DNA of 64,000 nt from JBCDAP01 sp038747915 (lineage in GTDB: Bacteria > Planctomycetota > Phycisphaerae > Phycisphaerales > UBA1924): NCBI GenBank assembly GCA_038747915.1, contig JBCDJJ010000009.1, positions 1 through 64,000 of the forward strand, read 5' to 3'. The notes below the pieces were generated by a model. The model ran no database searches, was not told where the DNA came from, and worked only from the letters and a program-made list of their open reading frames with translations. A program made the position numbers and the translations under genes. Position 1 is the stretch's first letter; the number at the start of each line of letters is the position of its first letter. Shown here piece by piece: positions 56,076-64,000 of this stretch.

Positions 56076-56585
56076 ATGGCCGATGCGGGAACGACGAGGT
56101 TGAGTTCATTCGATCGAATGCTGCTCGACGAGGCGGTCGCGCAGGCGGAAAAGAGTTTTGCGGAGGGGGGAATACCGATCGGGGCCGCGATCGGGGCGCC
56201 GGCGCTCGGGGTTGTCGCGTCGGGACACAACCTCCGCGTGCAGCAGGGCGATGCGACCGCGCACGGCGAGACGGCCTGTCTTCGCGCCGCCGGCCGGCGG
56301 CGCGACTGGCACACGCTGACCATGGCGACCACGCTGAGCCCGTGCGTCATGTGCGCCGGGGCGCTGCTGCTGCACCGCGTGCCGCGGGTGATTATCGGCG
56401 AGCACGAGAACTTCATGGGTGAGGAGGCGCTGCTTCGGGAACGCGGCGTGGAGCTCATCGTGGCGCACGATGCGACGTGCCTCGCCTTGATGCGGCGGTT
56501 CATCGCGGAGCAGCCCGAGCTTTGGAACGAGGACATCGGCGTGCCGGGCGACGACTCCGGTGGAGACGGCGAGGTGGTCGCGTGA
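56076..56585 (+). CDS. Cytosine-deaminase-like nucleoside/base deaminase (fungal FCY1 type)
   Basis: A 169-residue zinc deaminase. The catalytic signature is H63-G-E65 and P-C90-V-M-C93 in HGETACL and SPCVMCAGALLL. The sequence is closest to yeast cytosine deaminase, with the matching late motifs VIIGEHENF, EEALLRERGVELIV and FIAEQPELWNEDIG. This differs from TadA (tRNA) and from the amidohydrolase-type bacterial CodA. It probably converts cytosine or a related base to uracil. The start follows from the -10 spacing. LpxI overlaps its stop (GTGA), an unexpected partnership. Confidence 0.83.
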   Translation: MADAGTTRLSSFDRMLLDEAVAQAEKSFAEGGIPIGAAIGAPALGVVASGHNLRVQQGDATAHGETACLRAAGRRRDWHTLTMATTLSPCVMCAGALLLHRVPRVIIGEHENFMGEEALLRERGVELIVAHDATCLALMRRFIAEQPELWNEDIGVPGDDSGGDGEVVA

Positions 56586-57469
56586 AGCTCTCCCGGACGA
56601 TGGCGCCGGTGATCTTGCCCGATCCGCCGGACCCGCCGGAGCCGATGGGGCTGATCGCTGCCGGTGGCCGCCTGCCGATGCTCGTCGCGGAGGGCATGCG
56701 CCGACGGGGGCACAGCGTGCACTGCGCCGGCCTCGCGGGGCAATACCCGCCGGAGCTGCCGTCGCTGTGCGCCAAGTTCCGCGAGGTGGGCGTGCTTAAG
56801 GTTACCCGGTGGGCGAAGATCCTCCGGGGCTTCGGCGTGCGGTACGCGGTCATGGTGGGCCGCGTCGACAAGGCGGCGCTCATGGCGAGCTGGCGGGCCG
56901 TGATCCGCAACGCGCCCGACTTGCCGACGGCCCGCATGTGGTTCAAGCTGCGTAACGACCGGCGGAGCCATCTGTTGCTCGCGCGGATCGCCGACTACCT
57001 CGCCGACGAGGGGATCCTGCTCATCGACTCGACCACGCACATCCCGGACCACCTCGCCACGCCCGGCGCGATGACCGAGCGGCACCCCACACCGGGGCAG
57101 AAGGCCGACATCGAGCTCGGATGGCCGCTGCTGCAGGAGATCGTGAAGCTCGACATCGGGCAGGCGATCGCGGTGCGCGAGGGCGATGTCGTCGCGGTCG
57201 AGGCCATCGAGGGGACCGATCGCATGATCGAGCGTGCCGGCGAGCTGTGCCGCAGCAAGCCGTGGACGCTCATGAAGACCGCTCGCGCCGGGCACGATCG
57301 CCGCAGTGATGTGCCGACCATCGGTCCGGTGACGATCGAGCGGCTCGCTGCCGGCGGCGGGCGGTGCCTCGCGGTCGCTGCGGGTGAGGTGATCGTGATC
57401 GACCGTGCGGAGACAATCGCGTTGGCGGACAAGCTCGGCGTCTGCCTGGTTGGCGTCGCGGCGGTGTGA
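56582..57469 (+). CDS. lpxI: UDP-2,3-diacylglucosamine pyrophosphatase LpxI
   Basis: A 295-residue enzyme of lipid A synthesis, hydrolysing UDP-2,3-diacylglucosamine to lipid X and UMP in place of LpxH. The N-terminal motif MGLIAAGGRLPMLVAEGMRRRGHSV and the C-terminal AVEAIEGTDRMIERAGEL are family hallmarks; the family domain order is retained. The GTG at 56582 overlaps the deaminase stop. This is direct evidence that the cell makes lipid A by the LpxI route. The LpxA-D genes are not in this window. Confidence 0.88.
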   Translation: MKLSRTMAPVILPDPPDPPEPMGLIAAGGRLPMLVAEGMRRRGHSVHCAGLAGQYPPELPSLCAKFREVGVLKVTRWAKILRGFGVRYAVMVGRVDKAALMASWRAVIRNAPDLPTARMWFKLRNDRRSHLLLARIADYLADEGILLIDSTTHIPDHLATPGAMTERHPTPGQKADIELGWPLLQEIVKLDIGQAIAVREGDVVAVEAIEGTDRMIERAGELCRSKPWTLMKTARAGHDRRSDVPTIGPVTIERLAAGGGRCLAVAAGEVIVIDRAETIALADKLGVCLVGVAAV

Positions 57470-57511
57470 TGTGGGAGGCTCGGGTGCGGATCAGCCGACT
57501 GCGGCTGCGCT

Positions 57512-58900
57512 TCAATCTGCCTGGACAATCATTGCTCGCACTCGATCCACGAGGCGTTCGATCGTTTCGGTGTCGAGCAGCGCGACTGACCACGTCCGAT
57601 CTTCCGCGATGTCGCGTTCGGCGTATTGCTGGTGCAGCTCCTGACTGCGGTGCTGATGCGCCCGCAGGTGTTCGGCCCGCTCGATCCGGACGCGCTGCAG
57701 CAGCTCGTGCAGCTCGGCGTAGAGCGCCGCTCGGTGCGCCGAGCCGCGCTCGGCCTCGGCGATCCGCTCGACCAACTCGTCGCGCAGGTGCTGGTTCGTG
57801 TCGTCTCCGAGATCCCCAGGGTGGTGCGCCGCGTGAGGCGCGCGCCACGCGGCGTGGGCGACATCGCGCTCCGTGACCGGCTGATCGTGCACCGGGAGGC
57901 GCACATCGGCTGTGGCCACGGTCATCGGGGCGAGCGCCGCGTCGAGCCAGTCCTGCGCCCAGGCCTCGGTCACTCGGTCGTACGTCTCGCCGCCCGTGCC
58001 GTGGATGAACAGATCGCACAGCCGCATCCGCACCATGAGCGTCATCAGCAGTGCGCGCGGGGCGAGCTCGGTCACCGGAATCGTGTCGAGGTCACGCTCG
58101 AACACCCGTCGTCGCACTGACGGGCTCTGGAGCCGCCAGAGCGCCAGCTCGACACCGCGGTCGGGCCGCGAGCCGAGTGGCAGCACACCCGCGTCGGTGT
58201 GCGCACGGACCGCGGTGTTGTAGGTGTCGTGAGCTAGTGCCGGGTGCGCGCGAAGTCGGTACAGCAGATCATCCCACGCACCGGACGCGAGCATCGCGCC
58301 GACGGGGACGAACACCGGGTGCCCGCCCGCACCGCCCAACAGGTCGAAGGCAGCCAGACTCACTTGGTGAGCGATTGACGGTGCATCAACATGCGCGCCG
58401 ATCGCCTGACATCCCCTTCGAACCGCCCCGCTCAGGTTGTTGAGCACAGCATCGTTCATCTCGATGTGGGCAGGGGGTCGCGCACTCGCACGCGGATGCA
58501 CGTGCTGATCCGGTGTTGCGCCGAAGACGTCGGCCTCCGCTCGTGTGAGCGCCTCGTCACGCCGCGCCGGCCACGCCAGCCTGCCGGGCGCGTACTCGTC
58601 GGTATCGACGATGATCCAGCACGATGCCCCCCCCACAGCTTCGGACACCGCGTGCATCGCGAGCGCCTTCGTGGCGATCCCGGCGTGCCAGAGCTGCGCC
58701 TGATGACCCGACGCGATGACCGGGCGGTCGATCGGCAGACCCAGGGCGAGCCGTGCATTGCGGGACGGCTCATCAAGCTCGGCGAATCTCGCGCGAGCCA
58801 GATCCGCCCAGGCCGAGGGCTCGGGCTCGAGCGTGACCGCATCGATCCGCGACCCGGCGGCGGACAAGGCCCGATCCGTAGCCGGTGCGGCACCGCTCAC
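57512..58900 (-). CDS. Unrecognised protein, possibly BshC-like
   Basis: A 462-residue soluble protein. An N-terminal patch (VIASGHQAQLWHAGIATKALAM) recalls the GQQ-type motif of the bacillithiol synthase BshC, followed by SCWIIVDTDEYAPG. A central stretch is LAPRALLMTLMVRMRLCDLFIHGTGGETYDRVTE, and a helical C-terminus runs ELVERIAEAERGSAHRAALY. The match to BshC is weak and I would not transfer that function. The GTG at 58900 overlaps the stop of the upstream GT2 (58897-58900), so the two are coupled; a start at 58951 would run into that gene. Context suggests a role with sugar-modified compounds. Confidence 0.65.
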   Translation of the reverse strand: MSGAAPATDRALSAAGSRIDAVTLEPEPSAWADLARARFAELDEPSRNARLALGLPIDRPVIASGHQAQLWHAGIATKALAMHAVSEAVGGASCWIIVDTDEYAPGRLAWPARRDEALTRAEADVFGATPDQHVHPRASARPPAHIEMNDAVLNNLSGAVRRGCQAIGAHVDAPSIAHQVSLAAFDLLGGAGGHPVFVPVGAMLASGAWDDLLYRLRAHPALAHDTYNTAVRAHTDAGVLPLGSRPDRGVELALWRLQSPSVRRRVFERDLDTIPVTELAPRALLMTLMVRMRLCDLFIHGTGGETYDRVTEAWAQDWLDAALAPMTVATADVRLPVHDQPVTERDVAHAAWRAPHAAHHPGDLGDDTNQHLRDELVERIAEAERGSAHRAALYAELHELLQRVRIERAEHLRAHQHRSQELHQQYAERDIAEDRTWSVALLDTETIERLVDRVRAMIVQAD

Positions 58901-59649
58901 GGGCAGCCGGCCACGCCTTCGAGCGCGATGCTCGGCAGCCGGTCGGCACACCGGTCGAGCTCGCAGTGCAACACGCGTGTGTAGTGCGCGAGGCGCACCG
59001 CATCGTCGTTCAAGGGGCCGCCGAAGGTGCGCTTCGGGTCATTGTAGATCAGCTTGACGGGGATCTCGGTGACACGGAGCCGGTTGGCGGCCGACTGCAC
59101 CCAGAACTGCATGGGGAACGCGTAGCCATCCTCGGACAGCACGAGCTCGGAGACGGCGCTCACGCGATACGCCTTGAACCCGCAGAACGCATCGGTCAGC
59201 GTGCACCCGATGGTGTCGCCGATGCGGTCGTTCAGCTCGGCGGTGAGCTGCACGTTGATCTTCCGGCGGTTCTCGGGCGGTGCATCGACCGTGTCGGACG
59301 ACGGCATGTACCTCGACCCCGAGATGACATCCCACTCATCGCGTTCGATCGCTGCCATGAAGTCCGGGATCTGCTCCGGCTCGTGCTGCTCGTCGCAGTC
59401 CATCGTGATGACCCAGTCGAAGTTGTCGACAAGGGCCCACCGGAAGGCATCCTGCATGGATCGTCCGTACCCGCGGTTGACCGCGTGGCGGATCACCTCG
59501 ACAGGGTGCCGCGGGAGCAGGCACGGCGTGGCGTCGGTCGAGCCGTCGTCGATCACGAGCACATCGCTCGCCCGCTCGGTAATCCGGCCGAGCACACGGT
59601 CGACGTACTGCTCTTCGTTGTACGTGGGGACAGCAACGAGCACACGCAT
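58897..59649 (-). CDS. Family 2 glycosyltransferase (polyprenyl-phosphate mannosyltransferase-like)
   Basis: A 250-residue GT-A enzyme beginning VLVAVPTYNEEQYVDRVLGRI. It has VLVIDDGSTDAT, RGYGRSMQDAFRWA, a DxD-type motif in VITMDCDEQHEPEQIPDF and GSRYM. The short length and lack of C-terminal membrane helices fit the soluble DPMS/GT2 subgroup. The ATG at 59649 has GGAGA about 9 nt upstream and a TACCAT -10 further upstream. The downstream gene on the same strand starts in its stop codon. Confidence 0.87.
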   Translation of the reverse strand: MRVLVAVPTYNEEQYVDRVLGRITERASDVLVIDDGSTDATPCLLPRHPVEVIRHAVNRGYGRSMQDAFRWALVDNFDWVITMDCDEQHEPEQIPDFMAAIERDEWDVISGSRYMPSSDTVDAPPENRRKINVQLTAELNDRIGDTIGCTLTDAFCGFKAYRVSAVSELVLSEDGYAFPMQFWVQSAANRLRVTEIPVKLIYNDPKRTFGGPLNDDAVRLAHYTRVLHCELDRCADRLPSIALEGVAGCP

Positions 59650-59767
59650 GGCGGGAGGTCTCCGGGGAATCGTCGATGGTAGGAGGGTCGCGCCAACCGG
59701 GAGTCGGCACGAGGCCGCGGGGAGCAACGACGGTGAGAGCGCATTCTCTGTTGCCGGTGGCCGCGTC

Positions 59768-62700
59768 TCACCGCACCCGTTGCCGGCCCGAGGCGCCAAC
59801 GGTCCGCCACTGCCCGGTGATCACATCGACCTCAACGGCCTCCGCGGTGAAGTGCTGGCCAGCCTCGCCGTCGTGCACGCTCACCCGACCGCCCGGGGCG
59901 GCCTGCGCGGTCGCGGTGCCCATCGCCTCGCTGTAGAAGAGCGAGTCCGCCACGATCTCGAGCTCGCCGTGCTTGAGGTAGACCCCGCCATCTGCCTCGA
60001 TGGTGCGAAGCCGCGGCGCATCGTCGGAGGTCTCACCCTGCGGATCGCCGGGGTCGAATCGGGCGTCGAGGCGCTCGCACTCGAGCACGGTGAAGACGCT
60101 GGACTGCTGGGCGAGGTGGCGGACACGCACCATCTCGCGCATGGTCGCGCGGCCCCCGAGCCGATCGACATCCATCGACCCGGTCCAGCTGAAGACCGAG
60201 GTGCCGCGGGTCTCGACCTCGTCGGTCGCGCCCGCATCACCGGCGCCTTCATCCTCGGGTGAGCGTTGATCGTTGATGAGCAGCAGGCCGGGCCCGGGCA
60301 CGCGGAGCGTCTGCGTCTCGTCCTCGGTGAAGATCTCACCGCCCTGGAGCGCGATGAGTGTCGGCTCGTCGGACTCAGCGAGATCGGGTCCGAAGAATCG
60401 AGACTCGACTCGCGCCGGTCGGCCCGCGGCGCTGTCAGTGCCCTCGGGATCGGCCCGCACGATGCCCTCGTCGCCGCGTGAAAACGGCTCGCCCTCGAGC
60501 TGCACAGCGATCAGCTCCCGGCGCTCGGGGCCCGACTCGTCGAACGGTGTGTACCGGAGGATCAGGCGGTCGCCGAAGGCCCGATGCTGCTCCGCGTTGC
60601 TGCGCCGGCCGAAAATCCGCGCATCGCCGGTGGCATCGGCTTGGCCCTGCAGGTCGTTCACGAAGAGGTTGCGGCTCCAGGTGAGCGTGATCTCGTCGTA
60701 GACCAGGTCGGTGGTGTCTTCGACCGGTGGCGGCGCCGACACCTCGTCGGCCACACCTGCGGAGGCGTCTGTGCCGGTGGAGTCTGTGCCGGTGGAGTCT
60801 GTGCCGGTGGAGTCTGGCTGGATCGCTCGTGCCTCGCCCGGGCCGTACACGATGAACTCGCGTGTCTCGCGGACCATCAGCATCCGCTCGCCCGTGACAA
60901 CGCGATGGCCGTTGGCTGACTCCGACTCGAGCTCCGCTGGCGCACCGGTCAGCTCGAGGGTTTCCCGCCGAGCATCGGCGACAAGATGCGTGCCGCGCAG
61001 GGTGATGCCGTCGGCGGACTCCGCCACAACCTCCTCGTCCGCGGTGACCTCGAGGACCGACAGGTCACCCGCTTCGTCTTGAGTGAACTCGACATCGGCG
61101 AATCGGGCCATGAGCGATCCTTCGGGGCCGACCACCTCGACCCCGCCGCTCGCCGAGGCGCGTGTCGGGCGCGGCTCGGCGGGGAACTCGAGATCGAAGG
61201 CGATCTCGATGGCGCGCGCCTTTGCTGCTCGGATCTCGTCGGTCCCATCTGGGCCAGCGTTCCGCTCAGTGGAGGCGAGTTCGGCATCGCCCTCGACGCG
61301 GAGCGACTTCAGGGCGCGCCGATCGACATCGCTCGGATCGACATCAACGAACTCGGCCCGCGCGAAGTCACCCGCCAGCGTCGCGCCGTCGACCTTCCCG
61401 CGGACGTCGCCCGCGAAGGCCACGCTGTTGACACTCAGGGCACCGGTGCTCGTGCGTTCGAGCGAGACCGAGGCCCCGCGCTCCCAGGCGATGGTGGCGG
61501 GCTCGTCCGACTCGGTCTCACCGGTGACCGTGATCTCGCCGGCTACATCGGCGCGGATGCTGCCACTCCGCAGGTTGGCGCGGAGCTCGGTGAAGACCAC
61601 GTCAACCTGGTCGCCGACGGTGGCGCGCACGGGCTCGCCCGGAAGCGGGTCGACCTCGAGCCGGCCGGTGCGGAACCCGTAGAGCGCCCGCTGCCCCGAG
61701 AGACGGAGGTTCTGCTCCTCGTCGAGGACGACGACCGGCGATGTCGCGGCCGGGGCTCGGAACTGCACGGCGATGTGGTCGCCGGTGCCTCGCGCGCCGC
61801 GCGACTCAGAAGCGAGCGCCGCCGGCTCGGTGTCGAGCGGCCGGACCTCGAGCGGCCCCTGCCACACCAGCTCGATCGGCTGATCCGCTGAGGGGGAGTC
61901 CGACGGGTCGACCGAGCCCGGCGCGGTGCGGACCACCGTGCCGTCCTCGCCGCCGGCCGGCTCCCCATCGAAACCGCCGAAGGTGAACGACTCGATCGCG
62001 TCCGACGACAAACGGCCATCCAGCAACCGCACCCACAGCAGCATCTCTTCGGCGCGCACGCTTCTGTTGCCCTGCGCCAGGCGGGCGCCGTCGCGGACGA
62101 GCACCTCGTAGAACGCGGCGACCGGAGGGTCATCGCGCCGACCCGGCTCGTCGTCGACACCGTCCGATGATGCCGTCGCGGCCGCGGCCCGCCGACGGCG
62201 CTCGTCTGCCTCGCGGAGAGCCACCGGATCCACGCGCAGCACCTCGCCGCGATCGATCAGTCCGAACTGAAGCCGCCCGCGCGTCTCGCTGATCCGCACC
62301 GTCAGGCCGCGGCCGCGGAAGAGCACACCGCTCCCGCGCACCTCGATCGGCCCCTCGGCCTCGAGTTCGCCCAGGGCCGTCTCGAAGTCCATTCGATCGG
62401 TCTCGACCGTCACCAGGGGATCCCCGCCCGCGGCCTCGGCCCCCGGCTCGACCGTCTGCTCGTAGACCCGCACCACCACGCCGCCGCGCATCTCGCCCGA
62501 CTCGGGCGGCTCGGTGGACTGGTTCGGCCAGATCAGGTCGGCCCGCTCGGCGGAGATCTCGGCCCGGACGCCATCCCCATAGAGGAACGCTCGCGGGGCC
62601 TCGACGTCGAACCGGCCCGCGCGGAGCGGCTCGAGGCTCGACCACTCGAGCCGGTACTCCAGGCGACCGGTCTCGGGGTCCGTGCGGCTCCAGATCGCCT

Positions 62701-62884
62701 CCTCGCCGAACTCAACGATGCTGCGGATGTCGTCGTCGCCCGGCTGCCCCGAGGCCGTCGAGGAGGGCGCGAACGCGTTCCCGCCTGGGTTGGCGGCACT
62801 ATGACGCCACGCCAGAGCGAGCAGCAGCAGCACAAAGGCGGTCATCACACCCGCGACGAGCTGACCCAGGGTCCGAACCGACAT
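59768..62884 (-). CDS. Giant LptC/LptA-like periplasmic LPS transport protein
   Basis: A 1038-residue protein. An N-terminal membrane helix (residues about 4-24, VRTLGQLVAGVMTAFVLLLLAL) is followed by an LptC-like start. It then has many beta-jellyroll-type segments of the LptC/OstA (LptA) style: FDVEAPRAFLYGDGVRAEISAERADLIWP, MDFETALGELEAEGPIEVRG and EIVADSLFYSEAMGTATAQAAPGG. LptC is normally about 190 residues and LptA about 180, so this resembles several such modules fused. A 15-nt triplication (60767-60811) encodes DSTGT repeats at about residue 692. The start is the ATG at 62884, fitting the -10 at 62891. A self-contained periplasmic LPS bridge is inferred. Confidence 0.78.
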   Translation of the reverse strand: MSVRTLGQLVAGVMTAFVLLLLALAWRHSAANPGGNAFAPSSTASGQPGDDDIRSIVEFGEEAIWSRTDPETGRLEYRLEWSSLEPLRAGRFDVEAPRAFLYGDGVRAEISAERADLIWPNQSTEPPESGEMRGGVVVRVYEQTVEPGAEAAGGDPLVTVETDRMDFETALGELEAEGPIEVRGSGVLFRGRGLTVRISETRGRLQFGLIDRGEVLRVDPVALREADERRRRAAAATASSDGVDDEPGRRDDPPVAAFYEVLVRDGARLAQGNRSVRAEEMLLWVRLLDGRLSSDAIESFTFGGFDGEPAGGEDGTVVRTAPGSVDPSDSPSADQPIELVWQGPLEVRPLDTEPAALASESRGARGTGDHIAVQFRAPAATSPVVVLDEEQNLRLSGQRALYGFRTGRLEVDPLPGEPVRATVGDQVDVVFTELRANLRSGSIRADVAGEITVTGETESDEPATIAWERGASVSLERTSTGALSVNSVAFAGDVRGKVDGATLAGDFARAEFVDVDPSDVDRRALKSLRVEGDAELASTERNAGPDGTDEIRAAKARAIEIAFDLEFPAEPRPTRASASGGVEVVGPEGSLMARFADVEFTQDEAGDLSVLEVTADEEVVAESADGITLRGTHLVADARRETLELTGAPAELESESANGHRVVTGERMLMVRETREFIVYGPGEARAIQPDSTGTDSTGTDSTGTDASAGVADEVSAPPPVEDTTDLVYDEITLTWSRNLFVNDLQGQADATGDARIFGRRSNAEQHRAFGDRLILRYTPFDESGPERRELIAVQLEGEPFSRGDEGIVRADPEGTDSAAGRPARVESRFFGPDLAESDEPTLIALQGGEIFTEDETQTLRVPGPGLLLINDQRSPEDEGAGDAGATDEVETRGTSVFSWTGSMDVDRLGGRATMREMVRVRHLAQQSSVFTVLECERLDARFDPGDPQGETSDDAPRLRTIEADGGVYLKHGELEIVADSLFYSEAMGTATAQAAPGGRVSVHDGEAGQHFTAEAVEVDVITGQWRTVGASGRQRVR
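60767..60811 (-). repeat. Three tandem 15-bp repeats inside the giant LptC-like gene
   Basis: Unit GTCTGTGCCGGTGGA (plus strand) occurs three times without interruption, encoding (DSTGT)x3 on the minus strand. In-frame unit length means copy-number change would not break the gene. Confidence 0.9.
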
Positions 62885-62890
62885 CCGGAA

Positions 62891-62896
62891 AGCGTA
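62891..62896 (-). promoter_or_regulatory. -10 element (TACGCT) of the giant LptC-like gene, leaderless geometry
   Basis: On the minus strand it ends 6 nt before the ATG at 62884. A TCGACC -35-like hexamer lies about 18 nt further upstream. Confidence 0.5.
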
Positions 62897-62932
62897 CCGG
62901 TGACCCGCGTTCGGGGTCGAACGACACCGGCG

Positions 62933-62938
62933 TACACT
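62933..62938 (+). promoter_or_regulatory. -10 element (TACACT) of scpA, leaderless geometry
   Basis: Ends 6 nt before the ATG at 62945. Confidence 0.5.
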
Positions 62939-62944
62939 GCGCCA

Positions 62945-63811
62945 ATGGCCACCGACGCGACGATCCGGCTCGAGCAGTTCGAGGGTCCGCTCGACCTGCT
63001 GCTGCACCTGATCCGCCGGCAGGAGCTCGATATCTCCGAGATCGCCGTGGCCTCCATCACCGACCAGTACCTGGCGTTCCTCGAAACGCTCACCGGGCGC
63101 GGCGGGCGGCTCGATGTCGACGAGGCGGCCGACTTTCTCGTGACCGCGGCCACGCTGATCGAGCTCAAGAGCCGAACGGTCGGCGCCGAGCCCGAATCGG
63201 ACGAGGAGTCGTCCGGGCGGCGCGCCCGGGACGATGCGGGCGACCCCGCAGCGGAGCTCATCCGCTCGCTGCTGGCCTACAAGGCCTACCGCGATGCTGC
63301 GGATGTGCTCGCCGACCGCGAGGCCGAGTGGGCGGGACGTCACCCCACCGGGAAGGCTGCCGCCGACCGGGCGGCACTCGTCGAGGCGCTCGGCGATGCC
63401 GATGTGGTCGAGGATGTCGAACTCTTCGACCTGGTCGAGGCGTTCCGCCACATCGCCGAGACGGTGCAGTTCGAACGCCTCGGCGAGCACGAGGTGATGG
63501 ACGACGAGACGCCGCTCGATCTGCATAAGGCCGACCTGCTCGATCAACTGAGAACCGCTTCGGCTCGCGACGCGGACGGGCTCATGCTCGCCGAGGTGTT
63601 CGCGGGCCGGCGACGCGGCGAGGTCATCGGGCTCTTCCTCGCGCTACTCGAGGTCGTGCGTCAGCGACTCGTGCACGTGGTCGCACCCGAGGACGGAGAG
63701 GGGCCGGGTTCCTTGCGTCTTCGGCTCCGCGCCGAAGACGCGAGCGATCATCCGGGCGATGATGCGCGCCCGAGCGCAGACGGCATCGAAGACGAATCGC
63801 CGCACACCTGA
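62945..63811 (+). CDS. scpA: Segregation and condensation protein A
   Basis: A 288-residue kleisin subunit of the Smc-ScpAB condensin. The N-terminal domain carries RLEQFEGPLDLLLHLIRRQELDISEIAVASITDQYL, the family hallmark. The central helices hold AADFLVTAATLIELKSR, and the C-terminal winged-helix region has VFAGRRRGEVIGLFLALLEVVRQ. It acts in chromosome organisation in the cytoplasm. ScpB is not visible; if it follows, it would lie past 63811. The gene diverges from the LPS gene at 62884 with only 60 nt between starts. Confidence 0.93.
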   Translation: MATDATIRLEQFEGPLDLLLHLIRRQELDISEIAVASITDQYLAFLETLTGRGGRLDVDEAADFLVTAATLIELKSRTVGAEPESDEESSGRRARDDAGDPAAELIRSLLAYKAYRDAADVLADREAEWAGRHPTGKAAADRAALVEALGDADVVEDVELFDLVEAFRHIAETVQFERLGEHEVMDDETPLDLHKADLLDQLRTASARDADGLMLAEVFAGRRRGEVIGLFLALLEVVRQRLVHVVAPEDGEGPGSLRLRLRAEDASDHPGDDARPSADGIEDESPHT

Positions 63812-64000
63812 TGCCCGCCTCTCGGCAACGGTGACTTCGGTTTCTGACGTCCACGCGGATAACACCGAGGCCATCAATCGAGCCGGCGATGGCGCGGAGA
63901 GGCGCGTGCGTCGCGCATCACGGCATTGGTCCTGCTTGCGACCTCGTCGCCTTCGAATGCGGTGAACAGCCCTGGGGGTCACCCAAGCGGCGAAAAGAGA
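63812..64000. other. End of window, no gene recognised
   Basis: 189 bp downstream of scpA with no gene or hairpin I can support; a downstream gene may begin beyond the window. Confidence 0.4.

Noticed and set aside
60767..60811. Possible CRISPR or regulatory array
   Set aside because: Only three identical 15-bp units with no spacers, in frame inside a coding region; a simple tandem repeat.
59768..63547. A 1259-codon open frame extending the giant LptC-like gene across scpA
   Set aside because: The extension is antisense to scpA; the ATG at 62884 with a -10 element is the better start.

Overview
The window reads as a chromosomal segment of a GC-rich Gram-negative planctomycete, most likely class Phycisphaerae. 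I infer this from several features together: prepilin-like proteins ending in an H-X9-DG-type motif, choice-of-anchor M proteins, dockerin-like EF-hand tails, a VPAPGAAGLLGLAG...RRRR sorting tail, very long secreted repeat proteins, and a full set of LPS outer-membrane genes (LpxI, LptE, an LptC/LptA-like giant, HldE, an autotransporter). No rRNA, integrase, transposase, phage gene or CRISPR array was seen. The content is core-genome-like with many lineage-specific envelope genes.

Layout. 1-958: gene-poor, with three hairpin repeats and a terminator. 959-7656 (minus): a 1536-residue autotransporter, a Coq4 homologue and UMP kinase. 7715-17634 (plus): a tightly overlapping seven-gene operon of a VWA protein, a secreted protein, ExbB, two ExbD proteins and two giant proteins. 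17811-21701: small genes (unknown, receiver domain, MORN protein, alcohol-dehydrogenase-like reductase, unknown). 21783-25357: FabI, aldo/keto reductase, FAD oxidoreductase and LysM protein, with neighbouring convergent ends overlapping. 25367-28101 (minus): HldE-type heptose kinase/nucleotidyltransferase coupled to a GT2. 28270-32178: large hybrid histidine kinase. 32186-32321: SRP RNA, minus strand. 32415-34901: pseudopilin plus two choice-of-anchor M proteins. 34961-41000: PIN/TRAM protein, lipid-kinase-like protein, BamD-like protein, LptE and FtsH. 41316-43632: secreted dockerin-like protein and a small Sm-like protein. 43684-43756: tRNA-Phe. 43937-45992: ECF sigma/membrane protein/secreted coiled-coil cassette. 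46023-53460: an aberrant oligopeptide ABC transporter. 53557-59649: GT4, RsbU-type phosphatase, cytosine-deaminase-like enzyme, LpxI, an unrecognised protein and a second GT2. 59768-63811: the giant LptC/LptA-like protein divergent from ScpA.

Three sequence-level patterns stand out. (1) Ten genes that begin transcription units carry a TANNNT -10-like hexamer ending exactly 6 or 7 nt before the start codon, the geometry expected for leaderless mRNAs. (2) An 85-bp double-hairpin repeat (family B) fills every convergent intergenic gap longer than about 50 nt; the other convergent pairs overlap or nearly touch. (3) A second repeat family (A) contains two hairpins whose stems differ by compensatory base pairs.

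The best candidate for an undescribed system is the VWA-ExbB-ExbD-ExbD-giant-protein operon at 7715-17634, which looks like a proton-motive-force-driven envelope machine without TonB, TolA or Pal. The peptide transporter at 46023-53460 is the second candidate: a membrane-tethered coiled-coil binding protein, a permease with a large insertion, a permease with extra membrane helices, a third small permease and only one ATPase.

All calls come from reading the sequence by eye. Family names rest on motifs remembered from the families, not on database searches.
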